Of a DNA stretch of 40,015 nucleotides, positions 24,798 through 32,551 are shown piece by piece; within the stretch, counting starts at the first letter, position 1, and every line of letters begins with the position of its first letter. Location of the stretch: IMG/VR virus record IMGVR_UViG_3300020191_000027, positions 1 to 40,015 of that record; one strand, 5' to 3'. The notes under the pieces were generated by a model, which saw nothing but the letters and a program-made list of their open reading frames with translations, searched no databases and was not told where the DNA came from. The stretch is from a virus. The position numbers and the translations under genes were made by a program.

Positions 24798-25015
24798 TTC
24801 TTTTTCTCCAATGCTTCAAGCGCCTCGCAGATGTCGCATACGGCAACTGAGCCATTGCAATGAGTTTCCATCGCCTTCACCAACGCCATCAGCTTGCGCC
24901 AGTCGGACTCACGGACGATGCGATAACTTTGTTCTTCAGAACTAACGCGATTGCCATAAAAGCGAAAGTCATCCTCTAGCAGCCACGCTTTTGGCGCTTT
25001 GATCTTGATGGTCAT
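24794..25015 (-). CDS. Small protein of unknown function, 73 aa
   Basis: The chosen ATG (MTIKIKAPKAWLLEDDFRFY) has GGGGGAAG upstream and overlaps the stop of the 44-aa gene (ATGA); a longer frame from 25084 lies wholly within that gene. The middle has SYRIVRESDWRKLMALVKAM and the end has CNGSVAVCDICEALEALEKK, with three Cys in CNGSVAVCDIC that might bind metal. No family recognised. Confidence 0.65.
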   Translation of the reverse strand: MTIKIKAPKAWLLEDDFRFYGNRVSSEEQSYRIVRESDWRKLMALVKAMETHCNGSVAVCDICEALEALEKKK

Positions 25016-25146
25016 GGCTTCCCCCAGCATGGGCCAATCCAATTTTTGCGATAGCCACGAACGTACAAAATAATTCGCTGGCACATAGTGTCTGGGTGCG
25101 CGAACGCTTTCGCTGCACCGTTGATACGAACATGGAACACTTTCAT
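25012..25146 (-). CDS. Very small basic protein, 44 aa
   Basis: The ATG at 25146 overlaps the stop of the upstream gene, and its TGA overlaps the next start, both as ATGA. The product starts MKVFHVRINGAAKAFAHPDT and ends in a basic, aromatic tail with NWIGPCWGKP. This double coupling is the main reason to accept it. Function unknown. Confidence 0.55.
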   Translation of the reverse strand: MKVFHVRINGAAKAFAHPDTMCQRIILYVRGYRKNWIGPCWGKP

Positions 25147-25649
25147 AGCTTCACCTCACGCGCTTTGAGTGCTGTTCTAGCTTTCTGCCACGCTTGTTGT
25201 GGCTCATTGCAAATCGGTTCACCGCACCCACAATGCTCTGGCTCAAAAATTAACACGCACTCCAGCGCATCCCTCAACGCATCGCGCTCGGCTTTGAGTT
25301 GCTCGATCTCACCGTGCTGCGCGTCAATTTCGTGGTTCCATACTCCACAATGGATGCACCGGCATACGCCATACGCCATCGCGCCCGTGCGAAACCATTC
25401 GTGCTTGTGGATGATCGGCTCCGGCTCCGGCGCGGCAAGCCGGTTGACTGCCTTATCCACGCTCGACTGCATCTGCTTCTGCATACCATCAATAACCCCC
25501 CGCTCGTATTCGGCAGATGGGTTGACCGGCTGCGGCGCGTTGAGGGCTTCGCGCAGGACATCAATGTACTGTTCTATTCCCAACCGCTGAGACAACAACC
25601 GTTCCAAAATCTGCAAAGCTAAAGCCCGATCAATCGTGATGGTGGTCAT
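25143..25649 (-). CDS. Cys/His-rich phage protein, 168 aa
   Basis: ATG with GGAGAGAG upstream. The N-terminal 70 residues are helical (LALQILERLLSQRLGIEQYI). HKHEWFRTG followed by C96, C98 and C101 looks like a small zinc knuckle. Residues about 112-131 form a short coiled coil (IEQLKAERDALRDALE), and the end has a second Cys set (EHCGCGEPIC). Proteins built around 'ERDALRDALE' helices are frequent in phages of Proteobacteria. A nucleic-acid or protein-binding role is possible; the function is unknown. Confidence 0.7.
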   Translation of the reverse strand: MTTITIDRALALQILERLLSQRLGIEQYIDVLREALNAPQPVNPSAEYERGVIDGMQKQMQSSVDKAVNRLAAPEPEPIIHKHEWFRTGAMAYGVCRCIHCGVWNHEIDAQHGEIEQLKAERDALRDALECVLIFEPEHCGCGEPICNEPQQAWQKARTALKAREVKL

Positions 25650-25752
25650 AATCTCTCTCCTCTCTGTACACTCTTACAGCAGTGATGATCCACGCCAGCA
25701 GGAAGACCGGCGCACCGATAACAAAGCACAACGCCCAGTCTTCACTCTTCAC
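25630..25752 (-). CDS. Small membrane protein, 40 aa
   Basis: A GTG start inside the 3' end of the preceding 45-aa gene; no strong ribosome site, so translation would rely on coupling. One membrane helix at about residues 8-26 (CFVIGAPVFLLAWIITAV) is followed by a basic then acidic/His tail (RVYREERDYDHHHD). It ends inside the next gene by 20 bases. It might be a holin-like or accessory membrane protein; this is a weak call. Confidence 0.45.
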   Translation of the reverse strand: MKSEDWALCFVIGAPVFLLAWIITAVRVYREERDYDHHHD

Positions 25753-25879
25753 GGTGACCTGCCCACAGCAGCCCGTTGATGACAGCCAGCACCACTGACA
25801 TGATTACGCCACCCCATTCACCATCTCGTGCAAACACCAGAGCAGCGCAAGCAACAAAGCCGTATGCAAAGTTTTTCAT
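25742..25879 (-). CDS. Small membrane protein, 45 aa
   Basis: ATG with GGGAG upstream, shortly after the previous stop. Two short hydrophobic stretches (FAYGFVACAALVFA and VIMSVVLAVINGLLWAG) are joined by RDGEWGG, giving a possible two-helix hairpin. It ends GHREE. Together with the 40-aa, 55-aa and 69-aa products it forms a set of small membrane proteins in this cluster. Lysis or membrane-modifying roles are only conjecture. Confidence 0.6.
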   Translation of the reverse strand: MKNFAYGFVACAALVFARDGEWGGVIMSVVLAVINGLLWAGHREE

Positions 25880-25880
25880 G

Positions 25881-26114
25881 TTAATGCTCCCTCTTAGATC
25901 GCATCGAACGGCGTACTACCTTCAGTGAGTTCTTGAACGCATCCATAGCGTCAGGAGTTGTCACGTCGGCTTCGGATATCACAATGGATAACACAGTCAT
26001 CAATGATGTGATGGCTATGATTGCGTTGGGTTCTTGGGATACCACCGCCATAACTTTGTTAGACAAGTCACCAGCGGCGTTACCCTTCTCATCATCTGTG
26101 CGCGGGTCTTGCAT
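25881..26114 (-). CDS. Small helical protein, 77 aa
   Basis: The ATG shares a base with the previous TAA (TAATG). The N-terminus is polar (MQDPRTDDEKGNAAGD), the middle hydrophobic (NAIIAITSLMTVLSIVIS), and the end basic (SLKVVRRSMRSKREH). The hydrophobic part could be a membrane helix or a buried core helix. No family recognised. Confidence 0.65.
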   Translation of the reverse strand: MQDPRTDDEKGNAAGDLSNKVMAVVSQEPNAIIAITSLMTVLSIVISEADVTTPDAMDAFKNSLKVVRRSMRSKREH

Positions 26115-26629
26115 TACTTCACCACTTTGAGCAGCCCACGATCCAGAAAGATCGTGATGTACTTACTCAGGTTGGCCCTCTTGAACGTAGATTCAAGTAC
26201 CTCGGTCACAACTTGTCTGGGTGCAGGGCCATGCACAAGCAAGTCTTCGATCAACCGCCACGCCTTGAACAGGATTGTATCCCGCGCAGGGAGGCGACCT
26301 CGTGGATTTTTGACAAGCGTAAGAGATACATGGTGTCCGTACTTCTGCTTGCCACGCGGATTGGGAATCGGTAAGTACAATTGTTGCGCAATCTGTTTTA
26401 CAGGCTCGGCCACCGGCTCGGGAGCAACACGAGGGTAATTACCGATCTCACGCTCCAAGTACCACTTGGCCTTCTGCAAATCCTCCAGCCGGTTAGCCTT
26501 GTGATCTGCACGAGTGATGTACTTGACCACGTTGCCCAAGTTGTAGTTGAGCTTCTTGGCTTCAATGAAGTCGATAGTCTCAATGCCGCCAACCTTGTAG
26601 TGGGCGGGGCTGTTCACATTGTCAGTCAC
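26114..26629 (-). CDS. DUF3310 protein with winged-helix-like C-terminal extension, 171 aa
   Basis: A GTG start with GGAGAG upstream, overlapping the VRR-NUC stop by 8 bases. Residues 6-63 match the DUF3310 pattern: SPAHYKVGGIETIDFIEAK, then NYNLGNVVKYITRADHK and LEDLQKAKWYLEREI. DUF3310 is a common phage early domain of unsettled function. After a Pro-rich linker (about 64-95), residues about 110-171 form an unusual extra domain (AWRLIEDLLVHGPAPRQVV, then LSKYITIFLDRGLLKVVK) with the look of a winged helix-turn-helix. The fusion suggests DNA binding, an inference from pattern only. Confidence 0.8.
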   Translation of the reverse strand: MTDNVNSPAHYKVGGIETIDFIEAKKLNYNLGNVVKYITRADHKANRLEDLQKAKWYLEREIGNYPRVAPEPVAEPVKQIAQQLYLPIPNPRGKQKYGHHVSLTLVKNPRGRLPARDTILFKAWRLIEDLLVHGPAPRQVVTEVLESTFKRANLSKYITIFLDRGLLKVVK

Positions 26630-26912
26630 GTTTACTCTCCAAAAAGTTGCGTAGTTCTGCTACGTTGTTTTCATCAATGATGAACGCGAGTCCCCCAGCC
26701 GACTCGATGTCAGCTAAGTTCTTCAGTTGTAATGCAGTGGGTTTACCACCGTTTGCTTTGCACTCAATGCCAATGAACCGACCTCTAACGCACACCAGAA
26801 AATCTGGCACGCCTGCATTGCCGAAGCCAGTTCCTATTGGCATAGCGTAGTAGGCTCCTATCTCAAGCAAGGTCTTCTTGACCTTGGCCTTGACCTTACC
26901 CTCGGGGGTCAT
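26622..26912 (-). CDS. VRR-NUC domain nuclease, 96 aa
   Basis: ATG in an ATGA overlap. The whole protein is a compact VRR-NUC domain: MTPEGKVKAKVKKTLLEIG, GNAGVPDFLVCVRGRF with D37, IGIECKANGGKPTALQ with E50, K52 and Q62. These form the PD-(D/E)XK active site. Stand-alone phage VRR-NUC proteins are thought to be structure-specific nucleases acting on branched DNA, such as Holliday junctions, during replication or before packaging. It probably works with the SNF2 helicase, its frequent companion in phages and bacteria. Confidence 0.88.
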   Translation of the reverse strand: MTPEGKVKAKVKKTLLEIGAYYAMPIGTGFGNAGVPDFLVCVRGRFIGIECKANGGKPTALQLKNLADIESAGGLAFIIDENNVAELRNFLESKRD

Positions 26913-27292
26913 TGTTTTTCCATATAATACCCAGCCATGAACATGTCGTATGCCTCAAGCAACTCGTAATACTCTGAGGCGTCCATGGTGTGAGGCACTA
27001 CAGAAGGGTTACGCACAAACTCATCGACCTGTTTGGACGTAGTAACGCCCACGTTGTCGCGGTATGCCTTGACGAAAGCCTTCTGGAGCGCGGTCAACTC
27101 GGCTGGCTTGTACCGCCACATAAGCCGGTCATCCCCGCCCATGCAGTTGTTTACGGTAATTATCAAATCCGTAACCGTGGTATCGCTAGTGTTCTCCGGC
27201 ACATGCGCCCGATGAACCCCGCCCATGTCGTACGCCTCTTCCCAACTTTTGTACTGCGACGGGCGGTACATCTCTACAATTTTGCTTTTCAT
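26909..27292 (-). CDS. Phage protein of unknown function, 127 aa
   Basis: ATG in ATGA overlaps at both ends. The product is mixed alpha/beta: MYRPSQYKSWEEAYDMGGVH, NTSDTTVTDLIITVNNCMGG, then helices with ELTALQKAFVKAYRDNVG and YYELLEAYDMFMAGYYMEK. No catalytic motif stands out. Placement between a small membrane protein and VRR-NUC gives no clear clue. Unrecognised. Confidence 0.7.
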   Translation of the reverse strand: MKSKIVEMYRPSQYKSWEEAYDMGGVHRAHVPENTSDTTVTDLIITVNNCMGGDDRLMWRYKPAELTALQKAFVKAYRDNVGVTTSKQVDEFVRNPSVVPHTMDASEYYELLEAYDMFMAGYYMEKQ

Positions 27293-27498
27293 TCCGATAC
27301 TCCCTGTCGTTCAAGCCGCGCCCTGTATCGGGCCATCTCGTCCATGCGCTCTGAATAGCGCAGCGTAGACCTATCGGGTGGCGGCAGGATGGGCCGCACC
27401 CCGTCCCACTTGTCCATCAGCACACTGATGCCAGTCACTAACGCGCCTAGCAGACACACCGCGCCGACGATGGCGCAGACAATGATTAGGGTTGTCAT
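27289..27498 (-). CDS. Small membrane protein, 69 aa
   Basis: ATG in an ATGA overlap with the previous stop. An N-terminal membrane helix covers about residues 2-27 (LIIVCAIVGAVCLLGALVTG), followed by a Pro-rich part (RPILPPPDRST) and a basic helical tail (MDEMARYRARLERQG). It is a probable single-pass inner-membrane protein with its tail in the cytoplasm. Function unknown. Confidence 0.65.
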   Translation of the reverse strand: MTTLIIVCAIVGAVCLLGALVTGISVLMDKWDGVRPILPPPDRSTLRYSERMDEMARYRARLERQGVSE

Positions 27499-27656
27499 TT
27501 TTTTCTATCCTCTTTCTCGCTCACCAATACAGTTAGCCAGTATTCGGGGTAGCCCATATGCTCGCCGTGGTTATAAACATCAGAAACAGTATCAAACGGC
27601 CCAACGTAGGCAAAGCCATCTACAGGGTTGCCGTGTATAAGAATGTATTCGCTCAC
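27495..27656 (-). CDS. Small acidic/aromatic protein, 53 aa
   Basis: The GTG start overlaps the NinX stop (GTGA), and its TGA overlaps the next ATG. The product has MSEYILIHGNPVDGFAYVGP, then DTVSDVYNHGEHMGYPEYWL and ends VSEKEDRKK. The conserved-looking G-P-F and Y-W positions and the coupling at both ends support it. A small alpha/beta fold is likely. Unknown role. Confidence 0.65.
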   Translation of the reverse strand: MSEYILIHGNPVDGFAYVGPFDTVSDVYNHGEHMGYPEYWLTVLVSEKEDRKK

Positions 27657-27997
27657 TTGAGTTCCTCCGGTATTTCTACTTCATCGCCCAGCTTGGATGC
27701 CACATAGCAGCGCATAGCAGCGATCAGTGGGGTGGGGCCATAACCCCATCGTCCTCCTGCCCCTTTTGCCGTAATGCTTGGCATAGCTTCCCATTCACGC
27801 CCTTTGCTACACGGTGCGTTGCGTTTAATACCAATCTCCTCCCGCTCGATGATCGGGCCACCTTGTTCCCACAGTTCGTGCGGTAGATACGCCGTCCACA
27901 TCTGATCTGCGTCGTAAAACCGTGGCGCGATCCCTTCGATACGTCCGACAACAGCGGCTAGCGCATTGCCTGTCAACTCGCTTGTTTTGATTTTCAT
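27653..27997 (-). CDS. ninX: NinX / DUF2591 family protein, 114 aa
   Basis: ATG in an ATGA overlap with the previous gene. The order MKIKTSELTGNALAAVVGR, QGGPIIEREEIGI, a variable middle, and GYGPTPLIAAMRCYVASKLG with EVEIPEEL at the end is the DUF2591/NinX signature seen in lambdoid and other phages. Length is about normal for the family. Its molecular role is not established. In lambdoid phages it sits in the nin region of accessory early genes, and here too it is in a run of small early genes. Confidence 0.85.
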   Translation of the reverse strand: MKIKTSELTGNALAAVVGRIEGIAPRFYDADQMWTAYLPHELWEQGGPIIEREEIGIKRNAPCSKGREWEAMPSITAKGAGGRWGYGPTPLIAAMRCYVASKLGDEVEIPEELK

Positions 27998-29064
27998 GCC
28001 AGCAGCCCTCGCTTGTCAGAGATAAGAAAGAAGTTACTCATGTTGCTACCGCCCCTCCAGCAGAAGGACGGTGAGTCATTGAACAACACATGGCCCCCCG
28101 TAGCTACAGGAAACAGTGGATCAGTGTTAGTAAAGACTCGTCTTGAAGAACGATTCATCTTGTCCAGATGCAACGTAGACATCACCACGTCTCGAAACTC
28201 TATGGGCAACGCAGGCAACACTGACCCATTGTCACTGCTCAATACCTTGAGCCTACGAAAGTCATGGTTGATCTGGAACTTGGCCTCTGGGCCTGTATAC
28301 CAATTCCCGTCTGCCTCGTAAATGTTATCCAGCATCTCCTCTGGATTAGTTAACTCCATAGCGCCAAACAGTAGGCTAGACATCGGAGCAGCGTCATATA
28401 TGAACACAAACTTCGGGCCGCTTAAGTAGTTGAGTACGTTCTGCCTGTACTCTTTATGTTTCTCATCTCGCTCTGCAATCCGCTGCAATTCAAACGCTAC
28501 GGAAGTTAATTCGCTAGTGGAGAAGTCACTCTTGGTGAGTGTGCCGCTTAGCATTTTCGTGGCCTTGATACGCAGACCTATATCCATCTGCGGGGCATAG
28601 CGCGTTCTTCCCTCGGCTTCGCTCCAGTGCAGCAGTAACCCCGTCACCATCTCCCGCATGTACCGCATAAAGTGATCGGCTCCGCGAGTCTGGATAGTGT
28701 GCAATCCTGCTGGATGAGGGTCTTCCTTGAGTTTGTTGAGCCTACCCAACATGTACTTAACGTTCTTAGACTTAAGCAACTCCTCTGTGTCAGAGCTCAC
28801 GGTAAAGAAGCTGTTCTTTGTAACAGAGAAAGTAATTTCTTCATCTTTATCGACGACCAACACCGCTTGCCGCAAGCCAGTGCCATCGCAGAGCAGATAC
28901 TTAGTTTCCCCATTGAGCGGCTTCATCAGGGCCTGCAAGTACAAGTTGCACTCCATCTTGAGTGCGATGATTAGCGGCCAGACCTTGTGTTTACGCAGGT
29001 CGGCCTGTGTAGAGGGCCCGAACATGTCGGGATAAAACGGACTGTCAAATACTGGATTGAACAT
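27994..29064 (-). CDS. Unknown protein of the AAA+/VWA module, 356 aa
   Basis: ATG with AAGGAG 7 bases upstream; the ribosome site lies inside the last codons of the VWA gene, so the two are coupled. The protein is mixed alpha/beta: VWPLIIALKMECNLYLQALM, YLLCDGTGLRQAVLVVDKDE, then ATKMLSGTLTKSDFSTSELT, and a C-terminal LFPVATGGHVLFNDSPSFCW. No known catalytic motif is seen. Constant proximity to the ATPase and the VWA protein suggests it is a substrate, adaptor or effector of that module. I do not recognise it. Confidence 0.75.
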   Translation of the reverse strand: MFNPVFDSPFYPDMFGPSTQADLRKHKVWPLIIALKMECNLYLQALMKPLNGETKYLLCDGTGLRQAVLVVDKDEEITFSVTKNSFFTVSSDTEELLKSKNVKYMLGRLNKLKEDPHPAGLHTIQTRGADHFMRYMREMVTGLLLHWSEAEGRTRYAPQMDIGLRIKATKMLSGTLTKSDFSTSELTSVAFELQRIAERDEKHKEYRQNVLNYLSGPKFVFIYDAAPMSSLLFGAMELTNPEEMLDNIYEADGNWYTGPEAKFQINHDFRRLKVLSSDNGSVLPALPIEFRDVVMSTLHLDKMNRSSRRVFTNTDPLFPVATGGHVLFNDSPSFCWRGGSNMSNFFLISDKRGLLA

Positions 29065-29067
29065 ACG

Positions 29068-30393
29068 TTACTCCTTAACTTTTACTTTGCGTCCCGCAGG
29101 GGGTACGAACTGCTCACTCTCTAACACCAGCCACAACGTCGGGATAGTGGTCTCCCATTTCAGATCATGTTCAAGATACCCGTCAGTGATCACCACTACG
29201 CACGTAGGGTTATAGCCGTTGCTCTCGATATGCTCCACCACACACGCTGCCCGTGTGCCGCCACCACCTCGCGGTTTGAGATGCTCACGCAGACCCTTGT
29301 AGTCGTCAGCGAACACTTGATCTGAGCAGATACTTGTATCCCAGAACACAACGCGCACTGTTTCAGGATCTAGCGCCTCGACTGCATCGAGTACACCTTC
29401 GACAGCCTTGTTGAACAGATCGCCGTACATAGATCCGCTTGCGTCTACTGCAAAGATAACCTCTTTGATACGCTCATCAAACCGGCTTGGGAACAGATCG
29501 TCGTCTACCATGCGTCGCCGGTTATACCTACGCCATGAATACTCCTCAGTCCCTCGCGTAAACTCCGTAAAGAACTGCGCGGTCTCCTCTTTCCAATGCA
29601 CCTCGGGCTTGCCAGCGTCGATGAACACACGGGGGAGATTCATACCCAACACACCAGCCAACGCGGTGGCCTGCTGGATAGCCTCTGTGATCTGGGCCTC
29701 CAACTCCTCCATCTGCTGATCGGTACGCTCGACCTCGATATGCTCGTCTTGTGTCTCAAGGGAATACTTGCGCCCCTTGATGATCACTGCACTAGCCTGT
29801 GGAGCCTCCTGCTCAACGCCATCGTCGTCCTCAGCTCCACCATCCTCATCTTCATCAGATGAAGTGTTACCTGTGTCACCATCTTGTTGCCCGCCAGCGG
29901 GCGACGGGGGACTTGGTACACGAACAGGTTGACCCTCCTGCTCCCCGTCAGGGTTACGGCCCTTGGTTAAGAACTCATAGACCTCGTTGACAGACCAGCC
30001 CATGAACTTCGCATCGTACAAGTGCGGCTCGGGCAGCTTGATCCACGCCCCATAACCTTTAATCTGATAGATGATCCCATTGACCACATAGTCCATCGCA
30101 GCGTTAGCTGTCTGTGCATCCTTGCTCATCAGTCCGCCAAAGCGCAGCATGTGCTTGAGCATGATGTGCAGGTTCTCATGGAGAGCGACACCAGTTACCT
30201 CCGCCTGTGTCTTAGTCCTCATGAACTCGTAGCCATACAACTTATCCACACCGTTCGTGCATGCGGTAGGAACATGCTCAACGATCTCAGACCGACCCAA
30301 CAACACGGCGCTGCTATAGAACCGCGTCTCCTCGTTGGACAGCAATGTGATGTGGGCCTTCTGCAAAGCCTTTGTTAACTGTGCGATATCCAT
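29068..30393 (-). CDS. VWA-domain protein with HExxH metallopeptidase-like domain, 441 aa
   Basis: Start set at the ATG sharing a base with the ATPase stop (TAATG); a frame 12 codons longer lies inside the ATPase gene. The N-terminal domain has VTGVALHENLHIMLKHML, an HExxH motif (H72, E73, H76) in a helix, as in predicted metallopeptidases of the DUF2201/COG3864 type. A linker with a very acidic patch (SSDEDEDGGAEDDDG) follows. The C-terminal VWA domain has FAVDASGSMYGD, the MIDAS DxSxS with D317, and VVVITDGYLEHDL. MoxR-type ATPases work with VWA partners to remodel or load metal into targets (RavA-ViaA, CobS-CobT, NorQ-NorD). A phage target is unknown. Confidence 0.88.
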   Translation of the reverse strand: MDIAQLTKALQKAHITLLSNEETRFYSSAVLLGRSEIVEHVPTACTNGVDKLYGYEFMRTKTQAEVTGVALHENLHIMLKHMLRFGGLMSKDAQTANAAMDYVVNGIIYQIKGYGAWIKLPEPHLYDAKFMGWSVNEVYEFLTKGRNPDGEQEGQPVRVPSPPSPAGGQQDGDTGNTSSDEDEDGGAEDDDGVEQEAPQASAVIIKGRKYSLETQDEHIEVERTDQQMEELEAQITEAIQQATALAGVLGMNLPRVFIDAGKPEVHWKEETAQFFTEFTRGTEEYSWRRYNRRRMVDDDLFPSRFDERIKEVIFAVDASGSMYGDLFNKAVEGVLDAVEALDPETVRVVFWDTSICSDQVFADDYKGLREHLKPRGGGGTRAACVVEHIESNGYNPTCVVVITDGYLEHDLKWETTIPTLWLVLESEQFVPPAGRKVKVKE

Positions 30394-31520
30394 TACAGCA
30401 ACTCGTAGTTCTTGTTGGTCATCTGCCACTTGAGGATCTCAGGGTTCTGATCCGTCAGCTTCTTAGTGCGGCTGATCTTGGTCAGCATCGTGATGAAGAT
30501 CGCTTTGACCTCTGACGAATCACAGCGATTGATGAACCGCATGTACTTGCTCAGTTCGTCCTGCGTCGTGATGTCTCGTGTGGCAGTACACACCATGTGC
30601 AGCAGTGCAGCCATTTTCTCCGGCACACTGATCGTATCCGGCGCAGCGATCACATCCTCGAACGTGTGCAACTCGCTGCTCAGTGCAAGGTGCGTGATCA
30701 ATGACTCGGCTGCACTACCGCCTATCGTGCCGTACAGCGCAGCGCGTGTCAGGTTCGGGCCTGCGATATGACGTTGCTTAACCACGGGGTCACACTTGGT
30801 CATCGAGCGCAGCGACAGGAACGAGCGTCCCTTCTTAGCGGGGTTGAACACCCAGTCGTTCTGCTCCAACTCTTTCGGGCTCATCTGCAAGTAGGACGTG
30901 AAGATCTGTCCACGGTTGAACATGGCCCACGAGAGCAGTCCCGAATCAATCCCTATCTCGCTGGCGTAGCCCAGATATGACATCGCGTCAGGCCCGACGT
31001 ACTTATACATCTGCACACGGTTGATACCGTGATCCTGCAACGCGTCACCCACACCATCTGTGGGATTGTTAGACGTGGAGAACACCTTAGTGCCCTTGGG
31101 AAACGGCCTGTTGCCGACCATCCGCTCCAGCTTGATCGCCTGCCATACGATCTGTAGCAGCTTGGGAGACTTCAACTCCTCGTCGAGCATGATGATCTTG
31201 GGACGTGGGTCGTCCATCTGAAAGATGTCGCCAATGTAGGTGACGATCTTCTTCAACTCCCTGTCCAAGTACCCAGCCTGCACGTCGGGGACGTCCTTCA
31301 CCGGACACTCTACGTAGATATAGTTGTACTGGTCATCAGCGTAGTGGTCGCCCGGCTTGCGCCACTTGTCACCGTAGTACCGCGCCATGCCAGCTAGAAG
31401 TGAACTCTTGGCGGTGCCCGGCACGCCCAAAAACTGTGGCGTGATCTCTTCACCGAATAGCGCAATGGCCTTGATCGCCTCATCGAAATTGACGATGGGG
31501 GCAGTGTTAATCATGCTCAT
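30393..31520 (-). CDS. MoxR/CobS-like AAA+ ATPase, 375 aa
   Basis: ATG with GGAG 7 bases upstream. Walker A is LGVPGTAKSSLL with K38 and S39. Walker B is KIIMLDEELKSP with D113 and E114. Sensor 1 is VFSTSNNPTDGVGDAL near 147-160, and the following GINRVQMYKYVG fits the MoxR group. The C-terminal half is helical with arginine-rich stretches. This family forms rings and uses ATP to change the state of a partner carrying a VWA domain, which is encoded directly downstream and coupled by TAATG. The unit probably acts early in infection on a host or phage complex. CobS-like genes are known from cyanophages. Confidence 0.88.
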   Translation of the reverse strand: MSMINTAPIVNFDEAIKAIALFGEEITPQFLGVPGTAKSSLLAGMARYYGDKWRKPGDHYADDQYNYIYVECPVKDVPDVQAGYLDRELKKIVTYIGDIFQMDDPRPKIIMLDEELKSPKLLQIVWQAIKLERMVGNRPFPKGTKVFSTSNNPTDGVGDALQDHGINRVQMYKYVGPDAMSYLGYASEIGIDSGLLSWAMFNRGQIFTSYLQMSPKELEQNDWVFNPAKKGRSFLSLRSMTKCDPVVKQRHIAGPNLTRAALYGTIGGSAAESLITHLALSSELHTFEDVIAAPDTISVPEKMAALLHMVCTATRDITTQDELSKYMRFINRCDSSEVKAIFITMLTKISRTKKLTDQNPEILKWQMTNKNYELL

Positions 31521-31546
31521 CTCTCTACTCCTCTACTGATTGTTAA

Positions 31547-32467
31547 TTAGACCTTGACACCGAACTTGGCGAGGATGTCGTCCACGCCAGACTTGACCAC
31601 GGCTCGCATACCGTCCGACTCACGCAGGACATCCACTGATACATCTTGTAATACACGTTCGAGCGCGGCTCGGGCCTCCTCGATACGCGGGTCGTTGGTC
31701 ACGTTAATAGACTTGTACGTGTCGCACAGTTCTAGGGCTTTCTCGATAGTCGTATCGTAGATACGCTTACGATCCGTCTTGACCTTGCCGTTCTCAATCA
31801 CCGTGTCGGTCGTGCAGGACTTGCTGATTGATGTCATCAGCGACACCATCGTAGCGATCTGCTTCTCCATCATGCCGTTGATGAGGTTGGGCAGCTGCTT
31901 GTTGAAATGCTCTTGTAACTGTGCCGCAGACTCCAGCGACAGTTGGTTACGGAAGTCACCGGCTGGAACCTCTTGGGTGAACAGCTTCACGCTGAACTTG
32001 TCGCGTACTTGATCCGCTGACGGGTAATCCTCCCGCTTGAACATCTCTCCTGCGAATGCAGTGTTCGACAGCACCATGGGATACGCAGTTTCAAACTTGC
32101 TCACCAAGTCAGCATGCTCAACAAGCCGCTCGTTGAACTCCTGCATGAACCGTGAGATACGCATGTTAGGGAGGAAGTCCCAGTTGCCAGCCCACGGAAA
32201 GGTCAGACGGTTGCACCAGTTCGTCCACGATGCGCGGTTCTTAACCAACGCTTGATGCTCCATACAGTTCTTCATCAGATACTTGATGACCTTGGCACTG
32301 TTGGGGTCAGCGTTCTTTGAGGAAGTCACCTCGTCGCTGATCTCTTGATCCTGCTTGGTCGCAGACCAGACGCGAGTCTGTACATATACAAGGATGCCGC
32401 TGCTAGCCAGCGACGTGATGGTCTCGGGGCCGGTCAACACCGGCAGGGTTACAGCTGTATCGTTCAT
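31547..32467 (-). CDS. Unknown first protein of the AAA+/VWA module, 306 aa
   Basis: The start is placed at the second ATG (MNDTAVTLPVLTG), which has CGGAG at proper distance; the first ATG two codons earlier is too close to it. Mostly helical, with EISDEVTSSKNADPNSAKVI, NWCNRLTFPWAGNWDFLPNM and VLRESDGMRAVVKSGVDDIL. It may belong to the DUF3150-type proteins that I recall beside phage MoxR and VWA genes, but this is from memory of context. It is the first gene after a strong promoter and precedes the ATPase by 26 bases. A dyad GTTACAGCTGTATC covers codons 3-7. Likely a third component of the module. Confidence 0.75.
   Translation of the reverse strand: MNDTAVTLPVLTGPETITSLASSGILVYVQTRVWSATKQDQEISDEVTSSKNADPNSAKVIKYLMKNCMEHQALVKNRASWTNWCNRLTFPWAGNWDFLPNMRISRFMQEFNERLVEHADLVSKFETAYPMVLSNTAFAGEMFKREDYPSADQVRDKFSVKLFTQEVPAGDFRNQLSLESAAQLQEHFNKQLPNLINGMMEKQIATMVSLMTSISKSCTTDTVIENGKVKTDRKRIYDTTIEKALELCDTYKSINVTNDPRIEEARAALERVLQDVSVDVLRESDGMRAVVKSGVDDILAKFGVKV
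32448..32461. promoter_or_regulatory. Dyad GTTACAGCTGTATC (candidate operator)
   Basis: An imperfect copy (one arm with two mismatches) of the dyad GTTACA-N2-TGTAAC seen in the control region. It lies inside the first codons of the 306-aa gene, 62 bases past the -10 of promoter P2. Confidence 0.4.
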
Positions 32468-32522
32468 TTGCATGCTCCGTTATGATTGTGACTGCTCAAC
32501 TCATTACTCGACTGTAGAAGAT

Positions 32523-32551
32523 AGTATAGCATATCTGGACATTAAAGTCAA
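32523..32551 (-). promoter_or_regulatory. Leftward sigma70-type promoter P2
   Basis: Minus strand: -35 TTGACT (32546-32551), 17-base spacer, -10 TATACT (32523-32528), with TGC before the -10 as an extended -10 element. It stands 56 bases before the 306-aa start and would drive the AAA+/VWA module. The -35 hexamer contains the TGA stop of the 43-aa gene. Confidence 0.85.
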
